Positions 32,931 to 42,868 of a stretch of DNA of 64,000 nucleotides are shown one piece after another. Location: positions 12,403,001 through 12,467,000 of the forward strand of contig NC_092673.1 of assembly GCF_964355755.1 (NCBI RefSeq). Direction: 5' to 3'. This DNA is from Antedon mediterranea. Taxonomy: Eukaryota > Echinodermata > Crinoidea > Comatulida > Antedonidae. A program made the translations under genes and the position numbers. Each line of letters begins with the position of its first letter. The stretch's first letter is position 1. A model generated the notes under the pieces. It saw only the letters and a program-made list of their open reading frames with translations. It did not search any database and was not told where the DNA came from.

Positions 32931-33358
32931 CTATATGGTTATACGTAAGCATATGTGGCATATGTATTTTTTAATGTTTTCTGTAACTTTAGGTGTGGTG
33001 TCTGTGACGACAAGGTCGTCATCTCTGTAAAGTCCTATATTGATTCTTAGTTTCTTTTGTAACTGGTATAACAGGAAGCTTCCAACAAGTTCGCCATTTT
33101 CTGGACCATCATAACTACCCATAGTCACATCAAATGATGTGGGAACTTTCTTTTGCCATGGTTGCTGTTTGTGTGACAATGTTGATTTTTTGGTTCAGTA
33201 TGTATTATGTCTCTTTCGTCAATGGTAATATCTTCGTAGCTAGCAGCTATGTCTTGTGCTTTGTTCAGCAGATCATTGCTGATAGAGATAGATAATAGAC
33301 AGTCATCCGTGGTAAACACACAAGAAAACAAAACATGCAACTGCCGACAGAAAGACAC
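32931..33358 (-). pseudogene. Penelope reverse transcriptase fragment
   Basis: Two overlapping frames. The downstream one has MGSYDGPENGELVGSFLL then GLYRDDDLVV, carrying the catalytic YRDD at about 33014-33030. The upstream one has KAQDIAASY and SNHGKRKFPHHLM. One frameshift near 33125-33135 separates them. The finger/palm N-terminal half is missing. Confidence 0.75.
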
Positions 33359-33713
33359 ATGCCCGCCTTAACGGAAATTGGCTACAATCATCTGTAACAT
33401 ACCAAGCCACAGTGACACGCAAAGACAAATCCACTTTGAAAACTTATATTGGTCTCACTAAAAATTATTTTAAGACACGGTACAGAAATCTCACCTCATC
33501 ATTAAACATATTTTGACACTCAAAGACAACAACACAGATTATTCAATCTCATGGCGCATCTTGTCATCTACTAAAGCATATAGTAGTGCAAACAAAAAAT
33601 GCAACTTCTGCCTCAAAGAGAAATTATTTATCATCCGCCACCCTGAATTATTGACATTAAACAAACGTAACGAACTTGTGTCCTCTTGCCGTTACAGAAA
33701 GAAAGCATTATAA
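33300..33713 (+). pseudogene. Second Penelope GIY-YIG copy, opposite strand
   Basis: Begins QENKTCNCRQKDTCPP, passes through YIGLT at about 33447, then DNNTDYSISWRILSSTKAYS and NKRNELVSSCRYRKK. Frame changes near 33400-33515. It is better preserved than the minus copy at the nuclease C-terminus. Confidence 0.75.
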
Positions 33714-33797
33714 CATTCCAAAACATAGCACCTGTACATGCTAATTCTACAAGTAAATATGCTTATAAAAGCAATGTTGTAATTGTTTTTTTCATTG

Positions 33798-33843
33798 ATG
33801 TCTCCTGATGGGCGAGTTGCACGACTCATGAAACAGGCCTGTA
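33798..33843 (+). ncRNA. Hammerhead-ribozyme-like motif of Penelope terminus
   Basis: The order is TCTCCTGATG, then a GGCGAGT/GACTC stem II around loop TGCAC, then ATGAAACAGG. CUGAUG and GAAAC are hammerhead core boxes, and CCTG/CAGG can form a flanking stem. The A after CUGAUG is G here, so activity is doubtful. Penelope elements are known to carry such motifs. The inverted copy at about 32150-32180 has lost the core. Confidence 0.55.
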
Positions 33844-33905
33844 GAGACCAAACTGTAGTTTTTCTCGTTTTCCATACTCAACGTATATTTTAGCTCTACT
33901 TGACT

Positions 33906-34311
33906 GTATTGAACACTTTTTAGACTGTTACATTGAACTGAATATTTATATTGAAACGATAAAGATGAGGAAATCTGTGAGAATGAGAAAAAGTCGCCCC
34001 AACCTATATCAGGGTTTCGAAATAGCACTGGTCCGCCAGCCAATGGCCAGTTAAATGCGTGACGGACCAGTAAAGCAGCCAATAAACAGGTCCACTTGAC
34101 AATGACGTTGTATTAGTTAGGCATATGTAGGTCAGCCAGTTTTGTAAATGTTTATATCATATGACTAAATAAAAGTGTATTTTCTGGATTTTCTGTTTCT
34201 CTTTTCTCTGATAGTACTGATTAACTAACACTATACAAGTGCAGGTTCACTATATTGGTGCGTATTTGTATCGTGGTATAGTATTTTTTAACATGTGGAA
34301 GTACGTTCAAA
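33906..34311. other. Noncoding spacer
   Basis: A minus-strand frame (33792-34082) encodes AALLVRHAFNWPLAGGPVLF, but no family was assigned. Nothing else is recognised. Confidence 0.3.
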
Positions 34312-35860
34312 ATGTTTCGAACCCAGCGGAAGATCGAGCCAAAAGGCAGTGTGACCATCAGTCATATGATCAACAAAACGGCGATGATTGTACAAGCCCG
34401 AGTGGGAACACCAATACCATGGCTCGATTATGACAAAGAAAAAGATTTTATGCCATGTAGGGTTCGTAAGAATGTATATAAAGAGGCGACACTGACTGGA
34501 CGAAAGAAAACACATTTTTGACTCTGGTACAAGTAATTTCAAAATAGATTCAATTAAAGAACATCAAAAAAGTGAAAGTCATTCAGTTGCTATTGGTCAG
34601 GAAGATGCAAAGTTCAAAACTCCTGGAACATCTCAAGCTGAAAAAATAATTCAAGGGATGAACAAAAACCGTTTTATTCCGGAATGCACACTCAATTTCT
34701 AAAAATTGCAGACCACTCACAGATTTTAAATGGATGGCAACACTGGACACGGTGAAAGGTGTGGATGTCGGTAGGAAGAACCGTAATGACAGATCGGCTT
34801 AACAATTCATACATTATATAGCTGAGGTAAGTTTAGTGTAAACAGCGCCGCGAACATTAATTTTTAAGATAACTAGGTTTTAATGTAATTAATAGTAAAA
34901 AGTAATACTTTGTATGTGCTTGGAAATATGACCTAATATAAAAAAAGAAAGTAATTTTGGAAATAAATTGAGTATCAACAAATTATTTAATTTTGTAATA
35001 ATACATTTTTAAAAAGGTGTTTTTTGTTGCAGGTGCAAAGAACACAACTTCAGCAGAAGTTAGAAAATGCCAAAATTTTTTCTCACTTATTTCAGATGGA
35101 ACAACAGATAAGTCTATCACAGAAGCTGAAATTGTATATATTCAATTTGCAATTGAAGGCACTGCCTACACTGAATTTGATTAAGCAAGCAATAGTTTCA
35201 AGTGTAAACAGAAGTTGGTAGGTTTGGGAACAGATGGGGCAGCAGTGATGCTTGGCAGAAATAATGGGGTTGCCAAACTAATGAAGGATGAATATAATGA
35301 TCAACTTCAGGCAGTTCATTGCACAGCACACCGTCTGAAATTTGCATTTAAAGATGACATAAAGTTGGTGAATATGTATACAATTCTCAGTACCTTCATG
35401 CTCAACCTATACTTATTCTATAATAAGCAGCTCTAAAAACAGAAGTGGATTGAAGCTTGCAGCAAAGGCAACTAACACAGATCAAGTAGTACCCACCCGA
35501 GTTGGTGGTACCAGATGCCCGCCACATCTCCAAAGGGCTTTACAGCATATTATATCAGGCTATATTTAAGCACTTGTTACACATTTTAACCAGGTAATGT
35601 TAGGAATTTTGTTTATTTCCTATTCTGCAACCTAATAACTAAATGAAGATCAAATTGGAAAGTAATTTTAATTATAATGTAATTTATTATCATATTATGA
35701 TACAGTTCCAATGAGTGCCAAGGCTAAGAAAAATCCTACACCAAAACGACATGATAAAGTTTCTCTGGCCGGCCAAATTAAAAATAACAGCTGATGTTGC
35801 CACTGCAATAAATGCTGCTTCCACTACACTTAAAAAGTACAAGAACAAGCAAGTATAGTG
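34312..35860 (+). pseudogene. hAT-like transposase relic (ZNF862/KIAA1586 style)
   Basis: Pieces in order: a TTF/BED-type finger region (WLDYDKEKDFMPCRVRKN, TLTGRKKTHF, then SNFKIDSIKEHQKSESHS); CRPLTDFKWMATLDTVKG ending at a GTAAG donor near 34827; after an acceptor at 35032, FFSLISDGTTDKSITEAEIV; then GLGTDGAAVMLGRNNGVAKL and AVHCTAHRLKFAFKDD; then VPTRVGGTRCPPHLQRAL. These are hAT DDE-domain hallmarks. Several frameshifts and an in-frame stop show it is dead. Left and right ends were not identified. Confidence 0.7.
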
Positions 35861-35935
35861 ACTTCGATAAATTCAGTTTCCATTGAACAATACCTTTCTA
35901 ACTAGAGAACATAAATGTCAGTCATTTATTATATC

Positions 35936-36173
35936 TGTTAAAATGTGCTCTCATTGTACAATAAATGTTACCAATAGCCTACTGGTCATTGACCTATAGA
36001 TGATAAGTGAAAGTTCCTGTTCTAAGAAATAGATGATATACCGGAACTGTCCCCAGACCACAAAGCAATCCATCATTGCTTTGCTCACTCCTTAAGATGA
36101 TAACATTCTTCTATGTGAATCACTCTTCCATATTTATTCCTACTGTGTAGATGTGTACTTTGTATAGTTAACA
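35936..36173 (+). repeat. Copia 5' LTR (internally deleted)
   Basis: Identical to the 3' LTR up to TTTGTATAGT, apart from one base (CTGTTCTAAG versus CTGTTATAAG), then jumps to the final TAACA, losing about 89 bases. The missing part includes an AATAAA signal. Confidence 0.9.
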
Positions 36174-36204
36174 GGTTATGGGCCCAGTAAACGGCTTTTA
36201 TTTA

Positions 36205-36680
36205 ATGGAGACGAAACTAAGTACGAGTTGTGGGAAGTCAAGTTCCTAGGACATTTGCACATACAAAAATTAAGTAAAATTATTGTACCTGAAAGCGAAT
36301 GTGGAGTAGCCGCTCCCGATGAGGCGAAAAATAGTAATGCATTCGCCGAACTTGTGCAGTACCTGGACGATAGAAGTCTATCTTTGATAATGAGAGACGC
36401 AAAGAATGATGGAAGAAAGGCTTTAGGAATCCTGCGGGAACATTATTTGGGAAAAAGTAAGCCAAGAATTATATCACTATATACTGAGCTTACCTCATTA
36501 AAAATGGACGAACACGAACGTGTAACTGACTACGTTATTCGTGCAGAACAGCAGCTACAAGTTTAAAAACTGCTAAAGAACAAATCAGCGACAGTTTGCT
36601 TGTGGCTATGGTCCTAAAAGGACTACCTCAGCGATTCCGGACAAAAAGAAAAGGAGATAAACTTTACCGATTTTAAAATT
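36205..36680 (+). pseudogene. Copia Gag region, frameshifted
   Basis: The frame starts FNGDETKYELWEVKFLGHL near 36202, continuing in the 112-residue ORF with LMRDAKNDGRKALGILREHY-type UBN2/Gag sequence (here LIMRDAKND and KALGILREHYLG). A shift near 36555 leads to AKEQISDSLLVAMVLKGLPQ, and another near 36650 into the pol frame. Confidence 0.8.
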
Positions 36681-39600
36681 GGCGCTGAGAAGCTTCGAAG
36701 AGTCGGAGAAGGCTCAAAGAGAGACAAAAGATGATAGTGTAATGAAAACACTAGAAAGTGAAAGAATTGTATGTTTTAAATGTGGAAAGCAAGGCCATAA
36801 ATCCTTTGAATGTAGAAGTAAACAGAATCGAGGAAGGTGGTGTAAAGTATGCAAGAATAAAACGCATGACACCAAGTTTTGCAGGAAGAAAAGTAACGTC
36901 ACTGCGGCAAAATCAGTGCAGCTGGAAAAGGATGAAACTGATGGAGTTGAATTTGCATTCAAAGCAAGTATTAATAGTAATTTATGTAATGGTAATTTAT
37001 TGGTAGATTGCGGGGCAACATCCCATATTATAAATGATAAATCAAAATTTATAAACCTTGATAAGAGCTTCAATCCAGACACCCATTTCATAGAATTGGC
37101 TAATGGCACTAAAACAAATGGGGTAGTCATTGGTAAGGGAGATGCTAATGTTCTAATATATGATGTAAATGGCAATCGACACAAAGTCACTCTTGAAAAT
37201 GCTTTATATGTTCCCTCGTATAAACAAGATATTTTGTCAGTTCAGGCTGCGGCCAGTAAGGGAGCACAAATTAATTTTGAAAAATATTCAGCCCAACTTA
37301 AGGCTCCTAATGGCTCTATTTTCAATATTGTAAAGGAAAATAGATTATATTATTCAAATAATTGTAATGATGATTCAGTTAATATGACTTGTGACCTACA
37401 AGGTTGGCACAATGTTTTAGGGCATTGTAATTATGATGATATATTGAAACTACCTAATGTAGTAGATGGTATGAACATACAGGGAAGATGTGATAAACCC
37501 AAAATTTGTGATATATGCACTATTAGTAAAATGACGCAAAGTAGAAATAGAAAGCCTGATGTCCGTGCAACCAAACTCTTAGAATTGGTCCACACCGATC
37601 TGGCTGGACCAATTGCCCCAGTCTCTAGAGAGGGATTTAAGTATGCCATATCATTCACAGATGATTATTCAGGAGCTGTGTTTGTATACTTCTTGAAAAA
37701 TAAAAGTGACACTATATCTGCCACAGAAAGGTTTCTGGCAGATTCTTCCCCACTGGGAAATGTAAAATGTATTAGATCAGACAATGGTTCTGAGTTCACT
37801 TCAAAAGAGTTCAACTCACTCCTTACAAAGAATCGTATAAGACACGATACTTCTGCACCCTACTCCCCTCACCAAAATGGGACTGCCGAACAAAACTGGC
37901 GAACATTATTTGAGATGGGTAGATGTTTGATTGCACAGTCAAATTTAGGCAAAGATTTTTGGCCATATGCAATTCTAGCTGCGGCATATATACGTAATCG
38001 ATGTTTTAACAATCGTGTGCAACAAACTCCATATTTTATGATGACGGGTCGAAAACCCAATTTGTCTAACATGGGAGTATTTGGATCTGAATGTTATGCA
38101 TACAAGCAAGACAAAAGTAAATTAGATGATCGTTGTATTAAGGGTATATTTGTTGGATATGATAAGTACAGCCCGGCTTATTTAGTATATTTCCCTGAGA
38201 GTGGAAAGATAATGAAATATAGAATTGTTAAATTTAACACAAATAAGAGTGTCGAGCAACAGATCCAAACAGAAACCGATGATGACGATTACATTCCATT
38301 AGATTCCAATAAGGGTAAAACAGATAATTCATCTGAAATTGATAGGATACAGGAGACTGCTGATCCATCCAATCTAGAACCCCAACCTGAGGACCAAAGG
38401 GTAATTAATGAATCGGGTAACGAAAATGTAAGGTATCCAAGACGGGAGAGAAAACCTCCATCGTATCTTGAGGATTATGCTACCGATTTAGAGGACAATA
38501 ATGACCAATTATTATCCAGTATTGATTATTGCTACAAAATTTCAGAGTTTCCTCAAACTTTTAGGGAAGCTATTAATTCACCAGAGTCCAAGTATTGGCA
38601 AACTGCAATGGCAGACGAAATGAAATCCCTTAAGGAAAATAACACATTCACTTTAACTACCCTACCCACAGGTATGAATTCAGTGGGAGGACGATGGGTG
38701 TACACTACTAAAGAAACTGCCGATGGTTCAAAGAACTATAAGGCAAGATATGTTGCAAAAGGGTATAGCCAAATAAGAGGTGTAGATTATAATGAAACAT
38801 TTGCTCCAACTGCCAGTATGACATCCGTATGTATTTTGATGCAAATTGCAGCACAACATGATTTGATTTTACATCAGATGGATGTGAAAACTGCTTATCT
38901 TAATGCTCCAATTGACTGTGAAATTTATATGGAGCAAGCAGAGGGTTTTGAAGTCCCTACAAATTCTAACAAAAAGTTAGTATACAAATTAAATAAATCA
39001 CTGTATGGTTTGAAACAATCTGGCAGAAATTGGAACAATGTATTGCATACTTTTCTATGTGAAAATAATTTTGTACAAAACCCTGTTGATCACTGTGTAT
39101 ACACTAAATATGTAGAAAATGAGATGATTGTACTACTCATATGGGTTGATGATTTAATTATTGCAACAAGTAATGAGTCCGTGATGACAAATGTTAAAGA
39201 AATGTTAAAAAGTAAATTCCATATGAAAGATCTTGGTAAACTTTCATATTTTCTTGGTATTGATTTTAAACAATCCAAAGGTTCCGTAAAAATGAATCAA
39301 AGTCGATATATAGCAAAAATGCTAGACAAATTTGGAATGACCGATTGTAAACCAAGGTCTACTCCATGTGAACAGAAACTAGAATGTAATAGCCAGGAGG
39401 CCATTGACCCTACAAAATATCGTGAAATTGTAGGTAGTTTAATTTATGCTATGACATGTACCCGGCCAGATATAGGCTGGATAGTTACAAAGTTGTCACA
39501 ATATTTGTCAAATCCAAAAATTGAACACTGGGTGGCAGCTAAACATGTGTTAAGATATCTCAAAGGTACAATTAATCATGAGTTGTGTTACAGTAAGTGC

Positions 39601-40086
39601 TCTGAAAATTTAAGATTGATGGCTTATAGTGATGCTGATTGGGCATCATCCCCAGAGGACAGACGTAGTACTACTGGCTACTGTTTTAGTTTAAATAATT
39701 GTGGTCCACTTATTTCCTGGAAATCAAAGAAGCAAACCACAGTAGCACTGTCATCATGTGAATCTGAATACATGGCACTAGCTGCAACAACTCAGGAATG
39801 TTTGTATCTTACACAACTATTAGATGGAATTGTTAGCGGATATCAATATGTGCCTATTCAAATTTTTGAAGATAATCAAGGCACAATTGCCTTAACTAAA
39901 AACCCAGTAAGTCGACAAAGGTCCAAGCACATTGACATCCGATATCACTTCATACGAAACGTACTAAACGATGGTAAAATAAATGTTGTTTACTGTCCAA
40001 CAGCTGAAATGGTTGCTGATATTATGACTAAGCCAGCAACAAAATTAAAGTTAAGTAAATTTAAGAATTTTATTTTTGGACAATGA
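36679..40086 (+). CDS. Copia Gag zinc knuckle-Pol polyprotein
   Basis: A 1135-residue open frame. Order: CCHC knuckle (CFKCGKQGHKSFEC, residues 32-45); aspartic protease with DCGATSHI (about 109); pre-integrase zinc region GWHNVLGHC (about 242); integrase DDE with VHTDLAGP (about 304), IRSDNGSEF (about 366) and NGTAEQNWR (about 400); reverse transcriptase with MDVKTAYLNA and the catalytic WVDDLII (about 823); RNase H with SDADWAS (about 984), SSCESEY and EDNQGTI. All catalytic residues expected for Ty1/copia are present. Only the upstream Gag is damaged. Confidence 0.95.
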   Translation: MALRSFEESEKAQRETKDDSVMKTLESERIVCFKCGKQGHKSFECRSKQNRGRWCKVCKNKTHDTKFCRKKSNVTAAKSVQLEKDETDGVEFAFKASINSNLCNGNLLVDCGATSHIINDKSKFINLDKSFNPDTHFIELANGTKTNGVVIGKGDANVLIYDVNGNRHKVTLENALYVPSYKQDILSVQAAASKGAQINFEKYSAQLKAPNGSIFNIVKENRLYYSNNCNDDSVNMTCDLQGWHNVLGHCNYDDILKLPNVVDGMNIQGRCDKPKICDICTISKMTQSRNRKPDVRATKLLELVHTDLAGPIAPVSREGFKYAISFTDDYSGAVFVYFLKNKSDTISATERFLADSSPLGNVKCIRSDNGSEFTSKEFNSLLTKNRIRHDTSAPYSPHQNGTAEQNWRTLFEMGRCLIAQSNLGKDFWPYAILAAAYIRNRCFNNRVQQTPYFMMTGRKPNLSNMGVFGSECYAYKQDKSKLDDRCIKGIFVGYDKYSPAYLVYFPESGKIMKYRIVKFNTNKSVEQQIQTETDDDDYIPLDSNKGKTDNSSEIDRIQETADPSNLEPQPEDQRVINESGNENVRYPRRERKPPSYLEDYATDLEDNNDQLLSSIDYCYKISEFPQTFREAINSPESKYWQTAMADEMKSLKENNTFTLTTLPTGMNSVGGRWVYTTKETADGSKNYKARYVAKGYSQIRGVDYNETFAPTASMTSVCILMQIAAQHDLILHQMDVKTAYLNAPIDCEIYMEQAEGFEVPTNSNKKLVYKLNKSLYGLKQSGRNWNNVLHTFLCENNFVQNPVDHCVYTKYVENEMIVLLIWVDDLIIATSNESVMTNVKEMLKSKFHMKDLGKLSYFLGIDFKQSKGSVKMNQSRYIAKMLDKFGMTDCKPRSTPCEQKLECNSQEAIDPTKYREIVGSLIYAMTCTRPDIGWIVTKLSQYLSNPKIEHWVAAKHVLRYLKGTINHELCYSKCSENLRLMAYSDADWASSPEDRRSTTGYCFSLNNCGPLISWKSKKQTTVALSSCESEYMALAATTQECLYLTQLLDGIVSGYQYVPIQIFEDNQGTIALTKNPVSRQRSKHIDIRYHFIRNVLNDGKINVVYCPTAEMVADIMTKPATKLKLSKFKNFIFGQ

Positions 40087-40259
40087 TGTGTTGTGATACA
40101 CAAACTGTACAATGTAATACATTTTATAAAATTAATATGGTAAATTAGAGAAACACTTTTATACTTTTATAATTTGATGAATATGCATGTTGTATTATAT
40201 TTGATTTTTAATATTATTAGTATTACTGTAAAATTAAGAAAAATGAGAACAAGTGGGAG

Positions 40260-40586
40260 TGTTAAAATGTGCTCTCATTGTACAATAAATGTTACCAATA
40301 GCCTACTGGTCATTGACCTATAGATGATAAGTGAAAGTTCCTGTTATAAGAAATAGATGATATACCGGAACTGTCCCCAGACCACAAAGCAATCCATCAT
40401 TGCTTTGCTCACTCCTTAAGATGATAACATTCTTCTATGTGAATCACTCTTCCATATTTATTCCTACTGTGTAGATGTGTACTTTGTATAGTTTATTACA
40501 ATAAAGTTATTATAGTTCTAGATAGAACATTTGTATCTGCGTCAAATACTGTTATCGATATGGCTCACAATCCTACAACCTTAACA
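40260..40586 (+). repeat. Copia 3' LTR (full length)
   Basis: 327 bases, TGTTAA to TTAACA, with an AATAAAG signal near 40500. Confidence 0.93.
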
Positions 40587-40615
40587 ATATCTGTAACCTA
40601 ATTTGTTTTAGACAC

Positions 40616-41240
40616 ATGAAACTAAAATTGCAAAGCCTTGAAGAATGTCTTGAGTTCAATGGAGAAGGCCTTAACAGCAGACACCAGACTTCATCAAGTC
40701 ATCAAAAAGGTCGATCAAAACAAGACAGCAAAACCGATAAATATGTGGACATGAACAACAGTGACAGTGATGATCGTGTCATAGATATGATTACAACAGA
40801 AACATCACAAGATAACATGATAGACACTGTACAAACACATCAAGACACAAGTGGTACATGTAAAGTTAAAATTAACCAATTCAAATAAAGATAAAACCAC
40901 AAGCATTTATGAACAATTTAAATTAGACACTGGTGTTTAGTGCAACATATGTTACCTACTGTAAACTAGGTAGACCAGATATGTTCAAATTAGAGACTAG
41001 ATTAATATCTTATTCTGGACATGTAATTAAGCCATTGGGTAAATGCACGTTAATATGTGAAAGAAAAGGAAAGTTATTTTCAATCAAATTCCAAATAATT
41101 GAGGATAAGGCAGCTTGTATTAGGTCTGATGACAATACAAACATTAGGTCTAGTAGCTAGAGTAGAACTAGTTGATGACGATAAGACAAACACAATCTTA
41201 ATTAAAAAATATAAAGATGTTTTTAAGGGTATAGGATGCT
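40616..41240 (+). pseudogene. Gypsy gag-end and protease relic
   Basis: An ORF with acidic sequence (NNSDSDDRVIDMIT) ends INQFK at 40887. After frame changes come FKLDTGV (a retropepsin active site with the usual Ala replaced), SYSGHVIKPLGKC, and ELVDDDKTNTILIKKYKDVF leading towards RT. It breaks at about 41240 against an OB exon. No LTR is visible. Confidence 0.65.
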
Positions 41241-41248
41241 AATGACAG

Positions 41249-41398
41249 GACGAAAACAATGAGGTAGAACTTTCAGTATGGGGGAAACACGCCGACCTCG
41301 AACTGTTGCCGGATTTGAAGGTGGAAATTACTGGCGTTGTCATTGCCGAATGGCAAAACACAAAGAAATTGGAGTCTACAACAACAATGTCATTCAAG
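41249..41398 (+). CDS. OB-fold exon 2 of RPA-like gene
   Basis: Preceded by CTAATGACAG and followed by a GTACGTAAA donor; 150 bases, phase 0, fully open. Reads DENNEVELSVWGKHADLELL, then LKVEITGVVIAEWQ and LESTTTMSFK. The VWG..A...L....V.ItGV...E....L.sT pattern is the second half of an OB fold like RPA1 DNA-binding domains. It is intact, unlike the OB exon at 30974. Confidence 0.5.
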
Positions 41399-41722
41399 GT
41401 ACGTAAAAATGAAATATACAAACTACAAACAACATTTATTTATTTTTCTTCAAAAAATGTTTTTCCAGTCAACAACCATGCATGACAATGCAATTAATTT
41501 CTCTAATCTTCAATTCCAATGCAAAATATACAAATATTACACCAAGACAAATTTATACAAACCATAAAACCTCAACCAAATAGTCTTTGTTATTTTATAT
41601 AATTCAATTTAATATTAAATGCATTACAACTATTTGTTATTTTTATGTTGTAAACATCGTGATATGAATTAAATGTCCACTAACTGTCAATTAAAAACGA
41701 CTTTTGGTCCATATGATTTTTA

Positions 41723-41752
41723 GTTATCCACTTGGTATACCAAGCGGATAAC
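41723..41752. repeat. 30-bp near-perfect palindrome
   Basis: GTTATCC, one base, CTTGGTA, then TACCAAG, one base, GGATAAC; the only mispaired position is A against C. It lies in the intron after OB exon 2. Confidence 0.8.
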
Positions 41753-41966
41753 TCCTTGTTTAAAATTATTATTACGATCAATCATTGAAATATATCAAAT
41801 CTCTCATGAAATAATTTACACATTATTTATTTATAGTACATTGAAGAAAAACTTGAAATTGTTGGGCAACTCACTGCCATTATATCCATCAAATGATCCA
41901 TAATGTTCGTAAATATGTAATGTATTGTATGAATTTATATATTTAATATATATTTATTTATATTAG

Positions 41967-42160
41967 ATTTCTACGTTCATATGACCTGCTGGTCACCAGC
42001 GAAGAAACAGAGTATGTAATCACGGTCACCGATCTTTCGGACGTCGAGAGATTACAGAGCTGCCAATACCTGTGCAAATCACAATGGTCAGCAATGGTGC
42101 CACAGTAGAGTGCCTGAAAATGACAACGTACTGTGAAGATACTGGAACCCAACTTTAAAC
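41967..42160 (+). pseudogene. Possible C-terminal exon of RPA-like gene
   Basis: After TATTAG, one frame reads FLRSYDLLVTSEETEYVITV, then DLSDVERLQSCQYLCK to a stop. An overlapping frame gives IPVQITMVSNGATVECLKM and TTYCEDTGTQL with a stop. A frameshift seems to join them. The assignment rests on position only. Confidence 0.3.
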
Positions 42161-42274
42161 AATTTTTATATTTTAGTCAGACCTTGTCCTTTTTTTTTGT
42201 CTTTCGTGAGAATCGCCAACATTTATTGTCTTTTAATAATGTACACTTCACATTTAATTCTATAGGTTATCCCT

Positions 42275-42480
42275 TTGCAAAAAAACCGTATACGAACGTA
42301 TACGATTTACATACGTTTCGTATATGTTTCGTATAGGAAGTCCACTTCGTATACGATACGAAACATATACGTCAATTCGGAAGTTCCTGCCCACATAATA
42401 AACATATACGAACCGTATACGATCATTTATAAACAATTTCCTAATTATACGATACGTATACGACGACGCGTGTATACAAA
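42275..42480. repeat. CGTATACG palindrome cluster
   Basis: About 200 bases with more than 15 overlapping copies of GTATAC, ATACG or CGTAT, including whole CGTATACG words, and the mirror pair CGTATAGGAAG / GGAAGTTCC. Forms a dense self-complementary region. Confidence 0.65.
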
Positions 42481-42868
42481 CTGCATCGTATTACCAAGCG
42501 AAAAGGGACTGTCCCTCTTTTTACAAGACGACGATAGCATACGTTTACGATGGCAGGAGCATCTTGACTTCAATAATTTGTGTACAATTTGTTTTTTTTT
42601 CAGTCGGTATATGTACATTAAATTCCCTATGATGATTTAGTTCATAGTTTTCGCGAATGAAAAAAATTGGTGCTGTATTTTACTAGACATTGTTTTTCTA
42701 GCAAGCATAAAAACCCAACCAGGCTGTTCTGCCTTGTTTATCCCCTCTGCTATTTCTTTACCTTTTGTATGTTCCATTAATAAGTGAATCACACAAAATG
42801 TGCTGTTATTAATTTGAAAGTGCTTTAAATAATATTAATGTACTTGGAAATAAATAAATAAATATTAA

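Larger units (their letters stand above)
32095..33905. mobile_element. Penelope-like element, head-to-head (inverted) copy
   Basis: A minus-strand body carries RT (32931-33358), connector (32415-32804) and GIY-YIG (32151-32351) pieces. On the right, a plus-strand copy of the connector end and GIY-YIG (33300-33713) leads into a terminal region. The same terminal words (CTGTAG, CCAAACTGTAGTTTTT, ACTCAACGTAT) occur in inverse at 32095-32155 and directly at 33838-33890. Inverted partial copies are typical of Penelope insertions. Confidence 0.8.
35936..40586 (+). mobile_element. Copia LTR retrotransposon, nearly complete
   Basis: LTRs at 35936-36173 and 40260-40586 begin TGTTAA and end TTAACA. 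The 5-bp target duplication ATATC lies at 35931-35935 and 40587-40591. The primer-binding site GGTTATGGGCCCAG (36174) matches the half-tRNA-iMet site of animal Copia elements. A purine tract precedes the 3' LTR. In shared sequence the LTRs differ at about one base, so insertion was recent, but the 5' LTR lacks about 89 bp near its end and gag has frameshifts. Confidence 0.95.

Noticed and set aside
33798-33843. Claim of an active ribozyme
   Set aside because: The core departs from CUGAUGA at its last base and activity cannot be judged from one copy.
36714-37190. 158-codon minus ORF
   Set aside because: Shadow of the Copia pol frame.
42275-42640. 121-codon plus ORF rich in Tyr/Ile/Arg
   Set aside because: Produced by the CGTATAC cluster; composition is repeat-driven.
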